Below are positions 12,401-24,800 of a stretch of 64,000 nucleotides of DNA, piece after piece (position 1 is the first letter of the stretch; each line of letters opens with the position of its first letter). Location: the NCBI GenBank assembly GCA_964017045.1, contig OZ024798.1, positions 28,510,347-28,574,346 of the forward strand. Direction: 5' to 3'. Source of the stretch: Omphiscola glabra (taxonomy: Eukaryota > Mollusca > Gastropoda > Lymnaeidae). A program made the translations under genes and the position numbers. The notes under the pieces were generated by a model. It was not told where the DNA came from. It was given only the letters and a program-made list of their open reading frames with translations, and did not search any database.

Positions 12401-15400
12401 CTCATAACAAAATGCATTTTTAGTTTTGAGGTCACAGTATGAGAAAGCAGCTTAATATAGCACAGATTATTTTTTCATTAAATCACTTTTATATTCTGGA
12501 CCTTGTGGTAAAGGTAATTAGGAATTTAAAATAAAATAAACAAGTCTTCCTGATATTTTCAACTGTACCTTGATCAATTGTTTAGGAATAGAATCCATTA
12601 GAGTTAAAAGAAGAACGTCACAAAGCTTATCTTGTTATTTTATTACCTCACTTGGTCTGGAGACTGTTTCTTCATCTTTATATTTTGCCCATGGGCCTAA
12701 GTAACCATCTATGTCAGCGGGATCTTTGTTCTTTTCCCGTCTTCTCTTTTTACTCTTCTCTACTGTTGAGTTTGTTTCAAACACTGTTTTACCTATAATG
12801 ATGATAGAGTTTAAGATCATTCACTTGAATGTAGAAAATAAAAATCTCTATTAAAGTTAATGAAATGTTGGCCTTAGCTCTTGAATGCGTTTTCCTAACA
12901 TGGAGTCCTCTCACCCCCAGGGGTTACATGGTGGCATTTCAGGGGGTGTGAAGATAAATGATTACAAGTACAGAGGATAGATTTTTAAAATTTATGATAT
13001 AAATTTTGAGATATTCTTTAAAATTCCTTCATTAAAATTTTTCTTTATGAAATAAGCCACAAGTTCATTTTATAAGTTTTAACGTTCTCTTTGCAATTCA
13101 ATTTTTGAACAATTGGTAGAAGTAGAAGTCATTTTAAAAAAATGTAACTGCATTGTTTCTTTTGAAAGGGGTGCGATACTTAGTCAAACAATTCATGGGA
13201 GGTGTAGAGTACAGAAAAGATTAGGAAACACTGCTCTTGAACACAAGTTGCAAAAGAAACAAGCAAAAAAAAACAACAACAAAAACAGTTTTTTGGCCAG
13301 CACAAACCTTTATTCTCATCCACTGATGTAGAATCACCAACAAATGTCTCAGGCGTTCCCCCATCATCCACACTTGGATCTAATGCAAAACCTAAAATAA
13401 TGTAAATTTATGTAGTTGTCTATCATGAAAAAATATGACATTTGAAAATGAGATAGATATAATAATAAAGATTTAGAACATACCAACACAGTGAAAACAT
13501 AAATAAAATTTCAGTATTTAAACATAATAATGAAATGGGATTAAAACAGCAAAGGCTTTCTATTTTTTCTTCTGTGAAATTTACAAACAAATTTACACTT
13601 ACCATAACTTGTGAATGTTTTTCTTTGATTATCAAATTGAAAATCACTGAAATGCGCTGGTTCTGCAAAGCCAGAGAGTGTATTTCGCAAAGCACTTGCC
13701 TGCTGAGTTCGGTAGGGATTGATTGGACCCACCTAAAAGGGCATTGATGTTGATTAGCTGTTATATATTATGTAATAAAGACTCTTCAGTTGATTAATAT
13801 ATTACCTGCCCTTCTTATTACAGTTATTATTAATTTTTAAAATTGATTGTTATGGATAAACAAAAACTTATATTGTGAGAACTTTTTTTTTAGCGTCTAC
13901 GAATTACATAATAACCCATCTATGAATAATATTTAAATCATGCAGGTTTTAATGTGGCTTATTTGTTCTCTCCAAAATTATTATAATTTAATAAGACATT
14001 ACATAACTTACATGTGGTGCAAAAAGTTCATCATGCTTTGGATTATACTTCAGCTCTTTTGTTTTAGGATCAATGTGTCTAAGACCAAAGTTGTCTTCCT
14101 TTGAAGCAGATTAAAATAAAGATGTAAGCAAGTAACCTATCTGACACCTAGCTAAACATAAATATTTGAATGAAAAAAAAATTATGGACTTAGGAATGAT
14201 ACAAATATACATTACATATATATGTTTGGCAAGTTGGCCCCTTGCTTATATGCACACAAATATTTTGAAGGGAAAACAAAACTGTAAATCTCCACATTTC
14301 TTTTTGCTGGCTGTTTATTTTATGATCATAATCATATATGTCCCAATGAAGAGAAATGTAATCCATTTTTCAGCTCATTTCTTTCAATCATATTCCTTGC
14401 ATATTTCTCAACATAAAAATGTCATATTTACAGGATTTGTTGATAATATATATATATATATATAATGTAGGTATAAAATATGCTTTAGAAAAGAATTTTC
14501 TTAATATAAATAATGTTTTGAAACGTAATATCCTATTTTCCTATACTATATAAATTCAATAAACTTCACATTTTTTAAGGGAAAAGATAATCATGACTTA
14601 AAAATAAATGTTTAAGATATATAGCTCAAATATGGTGTGGTTTTGCAACTTATAATTTTTTTATTTACAAAAGACAAAAGCAATGACATTATCACTGCTT
14701 CTCATATACTACATATGAAAAGTTAAAGCTGCATACATTTATCCTTTGAGTCAAGCAAAATCTTAATATGGTTTGGACTCAAGTGAGCCATTTACATTTA
14801 ATTTGAATGAATAAAAAGGCTATGATGACAGAATATACATTTTTGACTTAAGCTGTTAATATTCATTTGAAAAATGGCAGATGTGCCAGTATTATGATTC
14901 AACTGTGGAAGATATTAAAATATATTCTGGAATTCTTTGGATTAATGTGTTGAGTTATTATTAGTAATTTTATTTTTAAGGACATATTCTTTATAATAAA
15001 TATTATAATACTTTTGATAGACCTACTTAAGTCAGAAACAAGTGATTATCTATCCCATGTCAATGTCCATGGCAGCCAATCCCAAAATAAAAACCACTGC
15101 CATTTGATAAGCCAAAAATAATAATGTTATAAAATATTTATTTATTTAAAATTAAATATCTTTCCCATTTATATGCTGCATGACCAATTTAAATTTAATG
15201 AATTATTAATTACCCCACAGCCACAATCAATAATAGGTATTAGTAATATGACAACATGCATGGTCACCATGATTATGACAAATTACATAGCCTATAATAG
15301 TGACAATTTTTTTTACCCCTTTTCCTACAGTCTACACTCATTAATATTACATTTTTATACATTATAGATGACATAATACATTTAAGGATATTTTAAAAAT

Positions 15401-16511
15401 AATTTAACAGTTTTTTTTTTTAAATATAGGCTTAGATCAGTAAAGTTTACCTTTTTTACTTAAATTTTCAAAGCTTTAACATGGAAAAAAATTCAAATAA
15501 ATTCTCAATTGAACAATCAAGATTTTAGTTTGAGTAATGGGCTGATGTAGAATTTATTATTATGCCAATAATTGACAAAAAATTATAAAGTGAAGGTCGC
15601 CATTTTGTCAACCTGAAAGATACTGATTTTTTTTCTTTCCAGGTGATACCTATAGTCTTGACATATAAACAGAGAATGGAATAGAGTTTTACTATTACTA
15701 CTCGTACGTCGTACGCATATTTGACAAAGCTGAATTACATTACATGTGAAATAATTGAAATATAGATTTAGAATTTTATTATAAATATTATTATAAGTAT
15801 AAGCCTTGAATAGATTTATAAAAGTTAGTTTAGCTTCATTCATCACCATGACCATATTATCATTATCATGATTGATTAATTGGCTAATTGTTACTATTGG
15901 TGCCTCATAAGCCTCATTTGCAAAACCCTGGTTCCGATAGGGTCAAAACCCAGGTTAGGGATAAATTTAGGGTTCAGGTTAGGTTTAGGGATACATTTAG
16001 GAAATTTTTTCATTATTTTTTAACGTTTTATTCTTAATTTTACGGGTCACTGCAATCAATTTGGCGACCATAGTATAAAACGCGGTGCTAACTCTTCGCA
16101 TTTACCAAATTGTCAAAATGTTATTTTATTGAGTTGCAACCCTCACCTAATATATTATATATATAATAAAGAGTAAGGCTTAAGTCTAAATTTAAATGGT
16201 TAGGCTTTGACCTAATAGTGCTAAAAAATAAGCACATTTTAATAATTAAAAATGAAAGCCAAAAAGTAGAAGACTTTTACTAAAGTAAAGTAAAAGTAAA
16301 GGAGTAGGAGTCAATCGAGAATAGATATCTTTCACCACAACAGAGTAAAACATACATTTGAGACTACTTCGGGTGCGGCAACTAAAGCTATTGTCGAAGA
16401 AACTGACACTGTTTGGTTTTTAAGTGGCAGCAAATGAGCATTCACTTCAGATTCTTCTGTGCTAGATTCATCTGAATCTTTATAATCCTGAAGTGATAGA
16501 AGACTTGCCAT
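6489..16511 (-). CDS. CDC40: Pre-mRNA-processing factor 17 (CDC40/PRP17), complete, 14 exons
   Basis: WD40 splicing factor that joins the spliceosome for the second catalytic step in the nucleus. Exons in transcript order: 16356-16511, 14012-14098, 13603-13732, 13308-13391, 12647-12792, 11752-11848, 11164-11378, 10647-10794, 9934-10049, 9568-9701, 8538-8614, 7917-8017, 6834-6877, 6489-6666. They total 1713 nt, or 570 residues plus TAA; human CDC40 is about 579. All junctions are GT-AG and phase-consistent. ATG is at 16509-16511 and begins [20 protein letters not shown]. The N-terminal half has [20 protein letters not shown] and FALDPSVDD; the sequence from [16 protein letters not shown] onward leads into about seven WD40 blades (residue 265 to the end), with [40 protein letters not shown] and a final [10 protein letters not shown]. 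The protein stops at its last WD dipeptide, as in the family. Introns hold four transposon insertions. Confidence 0.95.
7082..7246. mobile_element. 165-bp MITE, family X copy 1, 6-bp target duplication
   Basis: The ends CAGACCTGTTTAC and GTAAACAGGTCTG are inverted repeats. It is flanked by the direct repeat ATTATG at 7076-7081 and 7247-7252. The interior is AT-rich with repeated TACGATTTT words. The reverse complement aligns along its length with the element at 8297-8454. It lies in a CDC40 intron and has no coding capacity. Confidence 0.75.
8297..8454. mobile_element. 158-bp MITE, family X copy 2, opposite orientation
   Basis: The ends CAGACCTGTTTTCC and GGAAACAGGTCTG are inverted repeats, flanked by the direct repeat TGAATG at 8291-8296 and 8455-8460. 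It shares CTCAAACTCTTAAAATC and TTCAATACATTATCTTAAT with the reverse complement of copy 1, so it is the same family inserted the other way round in another CDC40 intron about 1.2 kb away. Both copies have a 6-bp rather than an 8-bp duplication. Confidence 0.75.
8929..9401. mobile_element. PIF/Harbinger-like MITE, 473 bp
   Basis: The left end GGTCATTCGCAAATTACATC and the complement of the right end GGTCATTCGTAAATTACGTC form long inverted repeats of about 20 bp. TAA flanks both sides (8926-8928 and 9402-9404), fitting the TWA duplication of PIF/Harbinger elements, although a 3-bp match is weak proof. The interior contains G-tracts beside GTGACA words. It lies in a CDC40 intron and has no transposase frame. 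Confidence 0.6.
10371..10547. repeat. 25-bp minisatellite in a CDC40 intron, about 7 copies
   Basis: The tandem unit is GTACAGATAAACAAATAGCA plus AAATT, with the central units slightly expanded or interrupted by runs of A. The open frames over it on the - strand (Tyr, Phe, Cys, Leu and Ile rich) are an artefact of the repeat. Confidence 0.85.
14099..16355 (-). other. First (largest) intron of CDC40
   Basis: A 2.3-kb AT-rich intron between the first exon and the exon at 14012-14098. A (TA)n run lies at 14448-14464. A short stretch near 15940-16010 has several TTAGGG-like words. The small frames here have no recognisable domain, and no conserved exon is missing, because the exons on either side join in phase. 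Confidence 0.75.
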
Positions 16512-17565
16512 CGATGATGCTTTGATTCTTCCTTATTTCACCCCCATTACCGATAAGCCAGAAAGTACCGAGATGGAGCATTACATTAATGGAAGAAAAG
16601 AAAGCGTAATTAACAAATCTTTACTGGCTTTACTCTTGTAAAATTCATGTTGTAATATTTTAAAAAACAACCAATGGCTAATTTAGACAAACTAATCATA
16701 ACGTCATAACTTGCTAAGCCATCTACTATTAAGACTAAGTAAGTAAGTTAAGACCGGTAACACACAACTACAGAGATTCTCGAAACATTAGGCTAGTCAT
16801 TAGTCATTAGTAGACTTCAAGCAGACAAGTAGACTTTTCTGACTTTGGACTGTAGTAGAACATTTACAACTAGGCTTAATAGGATTAGGGCTTAACCAAA
16901 GCTGTAGCTAGAGTGTTTGGCACCCGGGGACAAGATTCATTTAAAAGCGATTCCCATTATTTTTGTACTCTCAAGCCCATGCCCATTATTTTCATTATTT
17001 TCATCAATAAAATAATACCAAATCACATTTTGGCGCCCCTAACTAGTCTGGCGCCCAGTGATATATGCCCCCCACCCAATTGTGAAATGGAAGCAGCCAT
17101 ACCAGAAACAAAGTATATATAAGATATATTAGAAGTACGCCACATTCGCGTAATTGGTACCATGCTCTTTTTCTTTTGTTCCAACGGTCGTTAGTTGTTG
17201 TTTGTGTATATGTGTGCCAAGCGTTGATTAAATAAAACTATATTTATTAGACATAATACATATGCCTACATTTTTAACTAGGCTTAATGACTCTAAAAAG
17301 AAAATGGAGCAAGTAGTGGGTGAGGTGCATAGGGTGTATTTAAGTGGATGAAAGTATTACATCTCGGGGAGTCGATGGAGAGTTAAGGTGTGAGAGAGTA
17401 GGCTGTAGGCGTAGGGTCGAAGGGCTGAAAGGTTGGTTTGGAAAGAAGTTAGAGGCTTGAGGGGTTTGTGACCAGGGCAGACCAAGAGTTTCACGTCCTG
17501 TCCATGAAAATGACATATTATTATAATTATGATAATCATAAAGACATATCATATAGTCATCTATC
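16512..17565. other. CDC40 5' flank and intergenic DNA
   Basis: This holds the presumed CDC40 promoter and 5' UTR, upstream of the ATG at 16509-16511. No TATA box can be assigned with confidence. Around 16910-17075, GGCGCCC-type words (TTTGGCGCCCCTAACTAG, TCTGGCGCCCAG) look like debris of a dispersed repeat. No gene is seen. Confidence 0.4.
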
Positions 17566-20500
17566 TATATATATAAAAATGAATGTATGTATGTATGTAT
17601 GTTTGTCTCGTATGCGCTCCAACACCATTCATGCGATTGCAACAAAACTTTGGTGAATTGTTGGCCACCTACCTGGGCATTTAACTGCGACATTAAAAAA
17701 CTTTTCAATTATTTCGTTTTCGGCCGTTGGCCCTTCATTCGTTTTTTTTCTTATACGAGCTTTGTAAAACAATATTTCCGTCTGCGCTCCTACGCCATTC
17801 GTCTGAATGCGCTAAATCTTGGGTATAATGTTACACGCACGCCCACAAAGGTTTGGAAATAATTATAAACGTTTTAAAATATTCCGTTTTGAGCCAGGGG
17901 CCCCGTGTTCGTTTTTTCTTATATGAGCTTTATAAATATAGTTTCAAACCGAATGCGCTCCTACACCATTCATGCGATTGCGACAAAACATTAGAGAGTT
18001 ATATTCTACAAGCTCGCGGATTTTACTGGGTCATTATAACACTTTTAAAATATTTAGTTTTGGCCGTTGGCCCCAAAATCGTTTTTTTTTCTTATATGAG
18101 CTTTGTAAACAATAGATTTCGTCTGCGCTCCTACGCCATTTATTCGAATACGCTAAAACTTTGACGAGATGTTGCGAGCATGCCCAAAAAGATTTCTAAA
18201 TTATTACAACTGTTTTAAAATATTCCGTTTTGAGCCAGGGGCCCCATGTTCGTTTTTTCTTATATGTGCTATATAAATATAGTTTCAAACCGAATGCACT
18301 CCTACATCATTCATGCGATTGCGACAAAACATTGGAGAGTTGTATTCCATAAGCTCGCGCATTTTACTGAGTCATTATAACACTTTTAAAATATTTTGTT
18401 TTGGCCTTTGGCCCCAAAATCGTTTTTTTTCTTATATGAGCTTTGTAAACTATAGGTTTCGTCTGCGCTCCTACACCATTTATTCGAATACGCTAAAACT
18501 TTGACGAGATGTTGCGATCATGCCCACAAAGGTTTCTAAATTATTACAACCATTTTAAAATATTCCGTTTTGAGCCAGGGGCCCCATGTTCGATTTTTCT
18601 TATAGGAGCTATATAAATATAATTTCAAACCGTATGCGCTCCTACACCATTCATGTGATTGCAACAAAACTTTTTTGAAAGGTTGTCCATAAAGTCGCGC
18701 ATGTTTATGGGTAATTACAATACTTTTAAAATATTCCGTTTTCAGCTGTTGGCCCCAAATTCTTTTTTTTCTTATATGAGCTTTGTACAAAATAATTTCG
18801 GTATGCGCTCCTATACCATTCTTCTGAATGCGATAAAACTTTAGTTAGATGTTTTTCCCACGCCCGCAAAGCTTTTCCAATTATTACAACCGTTTAAAAT
18901 ATTCTGTTTTGAGCCAGGGGCCCCATGTTCTATTTTTCCAATATGAGCTATATAAATATAATTTCAAACCGTATGCGCTCCTACACCATTCATGCGATTG
19001 CAACAAAACTTTGTTGAAAGGTTGTCCATAAGGTCGCCCATGTTAATGAGTAATTACAATACTTTTAAAATATTCCGTTTTCAGCCGTTGTTCCCAAATT
19101 CTTTTTTTTTCTTATATGAGCTTTGTACAAAATAATTTCTGTATGCGCTCCTATATCATTTATCTGAATGCGATAAAACTTTAGTAAAATGTTTTACCCA
19201 AGTCCGCAAAGCTTTTCAAATTATTACAACCGTTTAAAATATTCTTTTTTTAGCCAGGGGCCCTATGTTCTATTTTTCCTATATGAGCTATACAAATACA
19301 ATTTCAAACAGAGCTAATGTGTGGATGGATAGATTTTTAATAAAATACAAATAGCGACATTAAATTGTGTGTGTCACATAGTAATTAGGTTTCTGAAGTA
19401 GTTACAACACTTTTAAAATAATCCGTTTTTGGCCGTTTGCCCCAAAATCGTTATTTTTCTTATATGAGCTTTGTAAAAAATAATATCCGTATGCACTCCT
19501 ATACCATTTATCTGAATGCGATACAACTTCAGTAATATGTTTCTCTTTTTTTAATTTTGTGATATAATAAGTAAGTTTTTTGAAGTAATACAACAATTCT
19601 ACAATATTCCGTTTGTGGCCGGGGGCCTTAATTCGTTTTCCCCCATTTATTATCTATATAAATATAATTATCGTATGCATTCCTATACCATTCATCCGAT
19701 TGCGATAAAAACTTTGGTGAATTGATATGCGCGCTCCCGCAAATGTTTCTAAATTAGAACAACATTTTACAATATTTCGCATGGGCCGATGTCCTTAAAT
19801 TCGTTTTGTTTTCTTTAACAAACTTTATCAAAATAATTTCAAACGGAGCTATCAACTCAACCGCCCTTGAACAAATGCCAACAGACATCAATTTGTAGCA
19901 AGAGCAGAGAAAACACGTTTTTGCATGTTTAGTGTAGAGAGTATTTTTGTTGTTTTTATTAATAAGCTTGAATTTTGTGACGTATTTTAGAATCGGATAT
20001 AGCTTTGTAAATGTGTTGTGATTTTGAATAGCAATGATGTAGTAATACATCTATTATATAAGAATGATTTATGCTGACCGTAACTCACAAAGAACCGATA
20101 CGATTTAAATACGTTCCCATTTTTTAAAACAATCATAGTTTTCTTCTATTATTTTAAGGAACTCGAATCAATGGTAATGCGAAAAATATATTGTATATTC
20201 GCTTTAATTTTAATAAAATTTTAAGTATTAATAATATAAATTACAAATAAATCTGGAGTAACAACTAAGGAACTATTTTAAACATTTTATATGTGGTTGA
20301 AAGTTATGAAAATTAATAAAACAAATTATAATCAAAGAATTACACTGTAATCACATTTATCGGGGAAACCAAAACATCTGTTGATTGTAGTGCATTTTTT
20401 AAGTACGTTCCAAATATTGCGTAATAAAAGTAAAATTAATTTGTTCTAAATAATAACGCAAATGACCTCAGAACTCAAATTGTCTATTTATTCAATGCAA

Positions 20501-21834
20501 AAATTTATCTGATTTAATAACCGCGCCTAATAAAATTGATAATGTATTTCCCCCTTCCTAAAAGTAAAATTAATAAATATAATAGATTGCTTTTCAAATT
20601 GCTACAATTTAAAAAATGAAATAAAATTTTTGCTTTTTATTTTTAACGTTTAATAAATTTTTACTTTTATTCTTTCCAAAAATATACATTTATGAAATTT
20701 ATAAATAAATAAAATAAATTAAAAAAAACCCTAACCTTTAAATATACTTTTAATACGAAAATGCCGTTTAATGCAATCAGTGCAGCGAAACTACATATCC
20801 AAATAGCATCCACTGATGCACTTTTCACTCATTTAAATAAGAACAAAGCATTTGAAATGCAAAAAAATTGTTTTTGCGTAAGTAAGTGGATTACAATCCC
20901 GTGGATGATTTTATTAATTTCTTTAAAACTCTGTTTGGGGGAGGGGGAAGTTGACAAAATGAATTTGACAAATAATTTGCCTTCTTAGGTACATATATTT
21001 GGGGGTTAGAAAATAGAGTGTGTACAATTTTATATCTTTAAATCCAATGATATTACTGTTGTGAAAAATAGATGCTATATTCTCATTTTACGAATTAAGA
21101 AAATAAATGATGTTAACACAACGTAAGTACATTTACAAAAGTATATCCATGAATATCAAAACCCATTCATTTTACAAAGAATTACCAGTTTTGTACCGGG
21201 GCCCTATAGTAGTTTTTCTTTCTAATATGAGCTATTTAAATATAATGTCCGTATGAGTTCCTATACTATTCATCTGAATGCGATAAACTTTCAGTGAGTT
21301 GTTGTGTGCAGGCCAGCATTAGGTTTCTAAAGAAGTGCAAATATTTTACAATATTCCGCTTTGGGCCGGGGGCCTTAAATTCTTTTTTTTTCTTATATGA
21401 GCTATGTAAATATAACGTCAAGCAGAGCTATTGCATAAGTGGGTGGAATTACTGTGACATTTCATTTTGTATATGTGACTTAATAAATAGGTTTCTGATT
21501 TAGTACAAATATTTCACAATATTACTTTTGGGGCCGGGGGCCCTAAATTTGTTTATATGTAATAAATGAGCCATATAAATATAATTTCAAACATAGCTAT
21601 TGCATGGGGGGATCAATCGCTATATGTTTTGGGACTAAATTTGGAAAATCCATGCTTCCCACACGGACAGCTGCGTGTGGTCTGCTGACACTTCTTAAAA
21701 CCTTCTATTTAATTCGAATACGCACCAGACGGTTAAAAAAAGGTGTTTATTAGAAGAACTTACAAAAAAATTATTAAAACACGGACACTTTATTTCGATG
21801 AGTGGCATTGCAACGCATGCCGGGTACTCGCTAG
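17566..21834 (+). mobile_element. Helentron/pearl-like element, tandem copy 1 (about 4.27 kb)
   Basis: The element opens with a (TA)n tract and AAAATGAATGTATGTATG, runs through a core array of about 170-bp repeats, then a unique AT-rich body, and ends GCATGCCGGGTACTCGCTAGT. Just before the end, GGCAT...ATGCC can form a short hairpin. A (TA)n plus tetranucleotide head, a tandem core of 160-170 bp and a hairpin near a CTAGT end match what I know of mini-me/DINE and bivalve pearl elements, treated as non-autonomous Helentrons; this assignment is inference. No Rep/helicase frame is visible: the open frames are short, and most are repeats of each other. Copy 2 begins at the next base. Confidence 0.72.
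17610..19310 (+). repeat. Core satellite of copy 1: about 170-bp monomers in alternating pairs
   Basis: The landmark GCGCTCCTACACCATT recurs near 17610, 17781, 17951, 18124, 18293, 18462, 18632, 18801, 18972 and 19142, a spacing of 169-173 bp. Two types alternate. Type A continues CATGCGATTGCGACAAAAC, and its upstream half has GAGCCAGGGGCCCC. Type B continues ATTCGAATACGCTAAAAC or TCTGAATGCGATAAAAC, with GGCCGTTGGCCCC upstream. The real unit is therefore a dimer of about 340 bp. More diverged monomers follow to about 19750. Confidence 0.88.
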
Positions 21835-24800
21835 TATATATATAAAAATGAATGTATGTATGTATGTCTGTTTGTCTCATATGCGCTCCCACACCATTCA
21901 TGCGATTGCAACAAAACTTTGGTGAGTTGTTGGCCACCTACCTGGGCATTTAACTGCGACATTAAAAAACTTTTCAATTATTTCGTTTTCGGCCGTTGGC
22001 CCTTCATTCGTTTTTTTTCTTATACGAGCTTTGTAAAAAATATTTCCGTCTGCGCTCCTACGCCATTCGTCTGAATGCGCTAAATCTTGGGTAAAATGTT
22101 ACAAGCACGCCCACAAAGGTTTGGAAATAATTATAAACGTTTTAAAATAGTCCGTTTTGAGCCAGGGGCCCCGTGTTCGTTTTTTCTTATATGAGCTATA
22201 TAAATATAGTTTCAAACCGAATGCGCTCCTACACCATTCATGCGATTGCGACAAAACATTAGAGAGTTGTATTCTACAAGCTCGCGCATTTTACTGGGTC
22301 ATTATAACACTTTTAAAATATTTCGTTTTAGCCGTTGGCCCCAAAATCGTTTTTTTTTTTCTTATATGAGCTTTGTAAACAATAGATTTCGTCTGCGCTC
22401 CTACACCATTTATTCGAATACGCTAAAACTTTGACGAGATGTTGCGAGCATGCCCACAAAGGTTTCTAAATTATTACAACCGTTTTAAAATATTCCGTTT
22501 TGAGCCAGGGGCCCCATGTTCGTTTTTTCTTATATGAGCTATATAAATATAGTTTCAAACCGAATGCGCTCCTACACCATTCATGCGATTGCGACAAAAC
22601 ATTGGAGAGTTGTATTCCATAAGCTCGCGCATTTTACTGAGTCATTATAACACTTTTAAAATATTTTGTTTTGGCCTTTGGCCCCAAAATCGTTTTTTTT
22701 TCTTATATGAGCTTTGTAAACAATAGATTTCGTCTGCGCTCCTACACCATTTATTCGAATACGCTAAAACTTTGACGAGATGTTGCGATCATACCCAAAA
22801 AGATTTCTAAATTATTACAACTGTTTTAAAATATTCCGTTTTGAGCCAGGGGCCCCATGTTCGTTTTTTCTTATAGGAGCTATATAAATATAATTTCAAA
22901 CCGTATGCGCTCCTACACCATTCATGTGATTGCAACAAAACTTTAGTTAGATGTTTTTCCCACGCCCGCAAAGCTTTTCCAATTATTACAACCGTTTAAA
23001 ATATTCAGTTTTGAGCCAGGGGCCCCATGTTCTATTTTTCCAATATGAGCTATATAAATATAATTTCAAACCGTATGCGCTCCTACACCATTCATGCGAT
23101 TGCAACAAAACTTTGTTGAAAGGTTGTCCATAAGGTCGCCCATGTTAATGAGTAATTACAATACTTTTAAAATATTCCGTTTTCAGCCGTTGTTCCCAAA
23201 TTCTTTTTTTTCTTATATGAGCTTTGTACAAAATAATTTCTGTATGCGCTCCTATATCATTTATCTGAATGCGATAAAACTTTAGTAAAATGTTTTACCC
23301 AAGTCCGCAAAGCTTTTCAAATTATTACAACCGTTTAAAATATTCTTTTTTGAGCCAGGGGCCCTATGTTCTATTTTTCCTATATGAGCTATACAAATAC
23401 AATTTCAAACAGAGCTAATGTGTGGATGGATAGATTTTTAATCAAATACAAATAGCGACATTAAATTGTGTGTGTCACATAGTAATTAGGTTTCTGAAAT
23501 AGTTACAACACTTTTAAAATAATCCGTTTTTGGCCGTTGGCCCCAAAATCGTTATTTTTCTTATATGAGCTTTGTAAAAAATAATATCCGTATGCACTCC
23601 TATACCATTTATCTGAATGCGATACAACTTCAGTAATATGTTTCTCTTTTTTTAATTTTGTGATATAATAAGTAAGTTTTTTGAAGTAATACAACAATTC
23701 TACAATATTCCGTTTGTGGCCGGGGGCCTTAATTCGTTTTCCCCCATTTATTATCTATATAAATATAATTATCGTATGCATTCCTATACCATTCATCCGA
23801 TTGCGATAAAAACTTTGGTGAATTGATATGCGCGCTCCCGCAAATGTTTCTAAATTAGAACAACATTTTACAATATTTCGCATGGGCCGATGTCCTTAAA
23901 TTCGTTTTGTTTTCTTTAACAAACTTTATCAAAATAATTTCAAACGGAGCTATCAACTCAACCGCCCTTGAACAAATGCCAACAGACATCAATTTGTAGC
24001 AAGAGCAGAGAAAACACGTTTTTGCATGTTTAGTGTAGAGAGTATTTTTGTTGTTTTTATTAATAAGCTTGAATTTTGTGACGTATTTTAGAATCGGATA
24101 TAGCTTTGTAAATGTGTTGTGATTTTGAATAGCAATGATGTAGTAATACATCTATTATATAAGAATGATCTATGCTGACCGGAACTCACAAAGAACCGAT
24201 ACGATTTAAATACGTTCCCATTTTTTAAAACAATCATAGTTTTCTTCTATTATTTTAAGGAACTCGAATCAATGGTAATGCGAAAAATATATTGTATATT
24301 CGCTTTAATTTTAATAAAATTTTAAGTATTAATAATATAAATTACAAATAAATCTGGAGTAACAACTAAGGAACTATTTTAAACATTTTATATGTGGTTG
24401 AAAGTTATGAAAATTAATAAAACAAATTATAATCAAAGAATTACACTGTAATCACATTTATCGGGGAAACCAAAACATCTGTTGATTGTAGTGCATTTTT
24501 TAAGTACGTTCCAAATATTGCGTAATAAAAGTAAAATTAATTTGTTCTAAATAATAACGCAAATGACCTCAGAACTCAAATTGTCTATTTATTCAATGCA
24601 AAAATTTATCTGATTTAATAACCGCGCCTAATAAAATTGATAATGTATTTCCCCCTTCCTAAAAGTAAAATTAATAAATATAATAGATTGCTTTTTAAAT
24701 TGCTACAATTTAAAAAATGAAATAAAATTTTTGCTTTTTATTTTTAACGTTTAATAAATTTTTACTTTTATTCTTTCCAAAAATATACATTTATGAAATT

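Noticed and set aside
15940..16010. Telomere-like TTAGGG words
   Set aside because: Only a few irregular GGTTAGG and TTTAGGG words, not a tandem array. It lies inside a CDC40 intron.
17587..24151. Many 60-103-residue frames in the 17.6-25 kb elements, several of them duplicates
   Set aside because: They recur with the 170-bp core unit or as exact copies in the tandem pair. None has a conserved domain, and they fall in several frames and on both strands.
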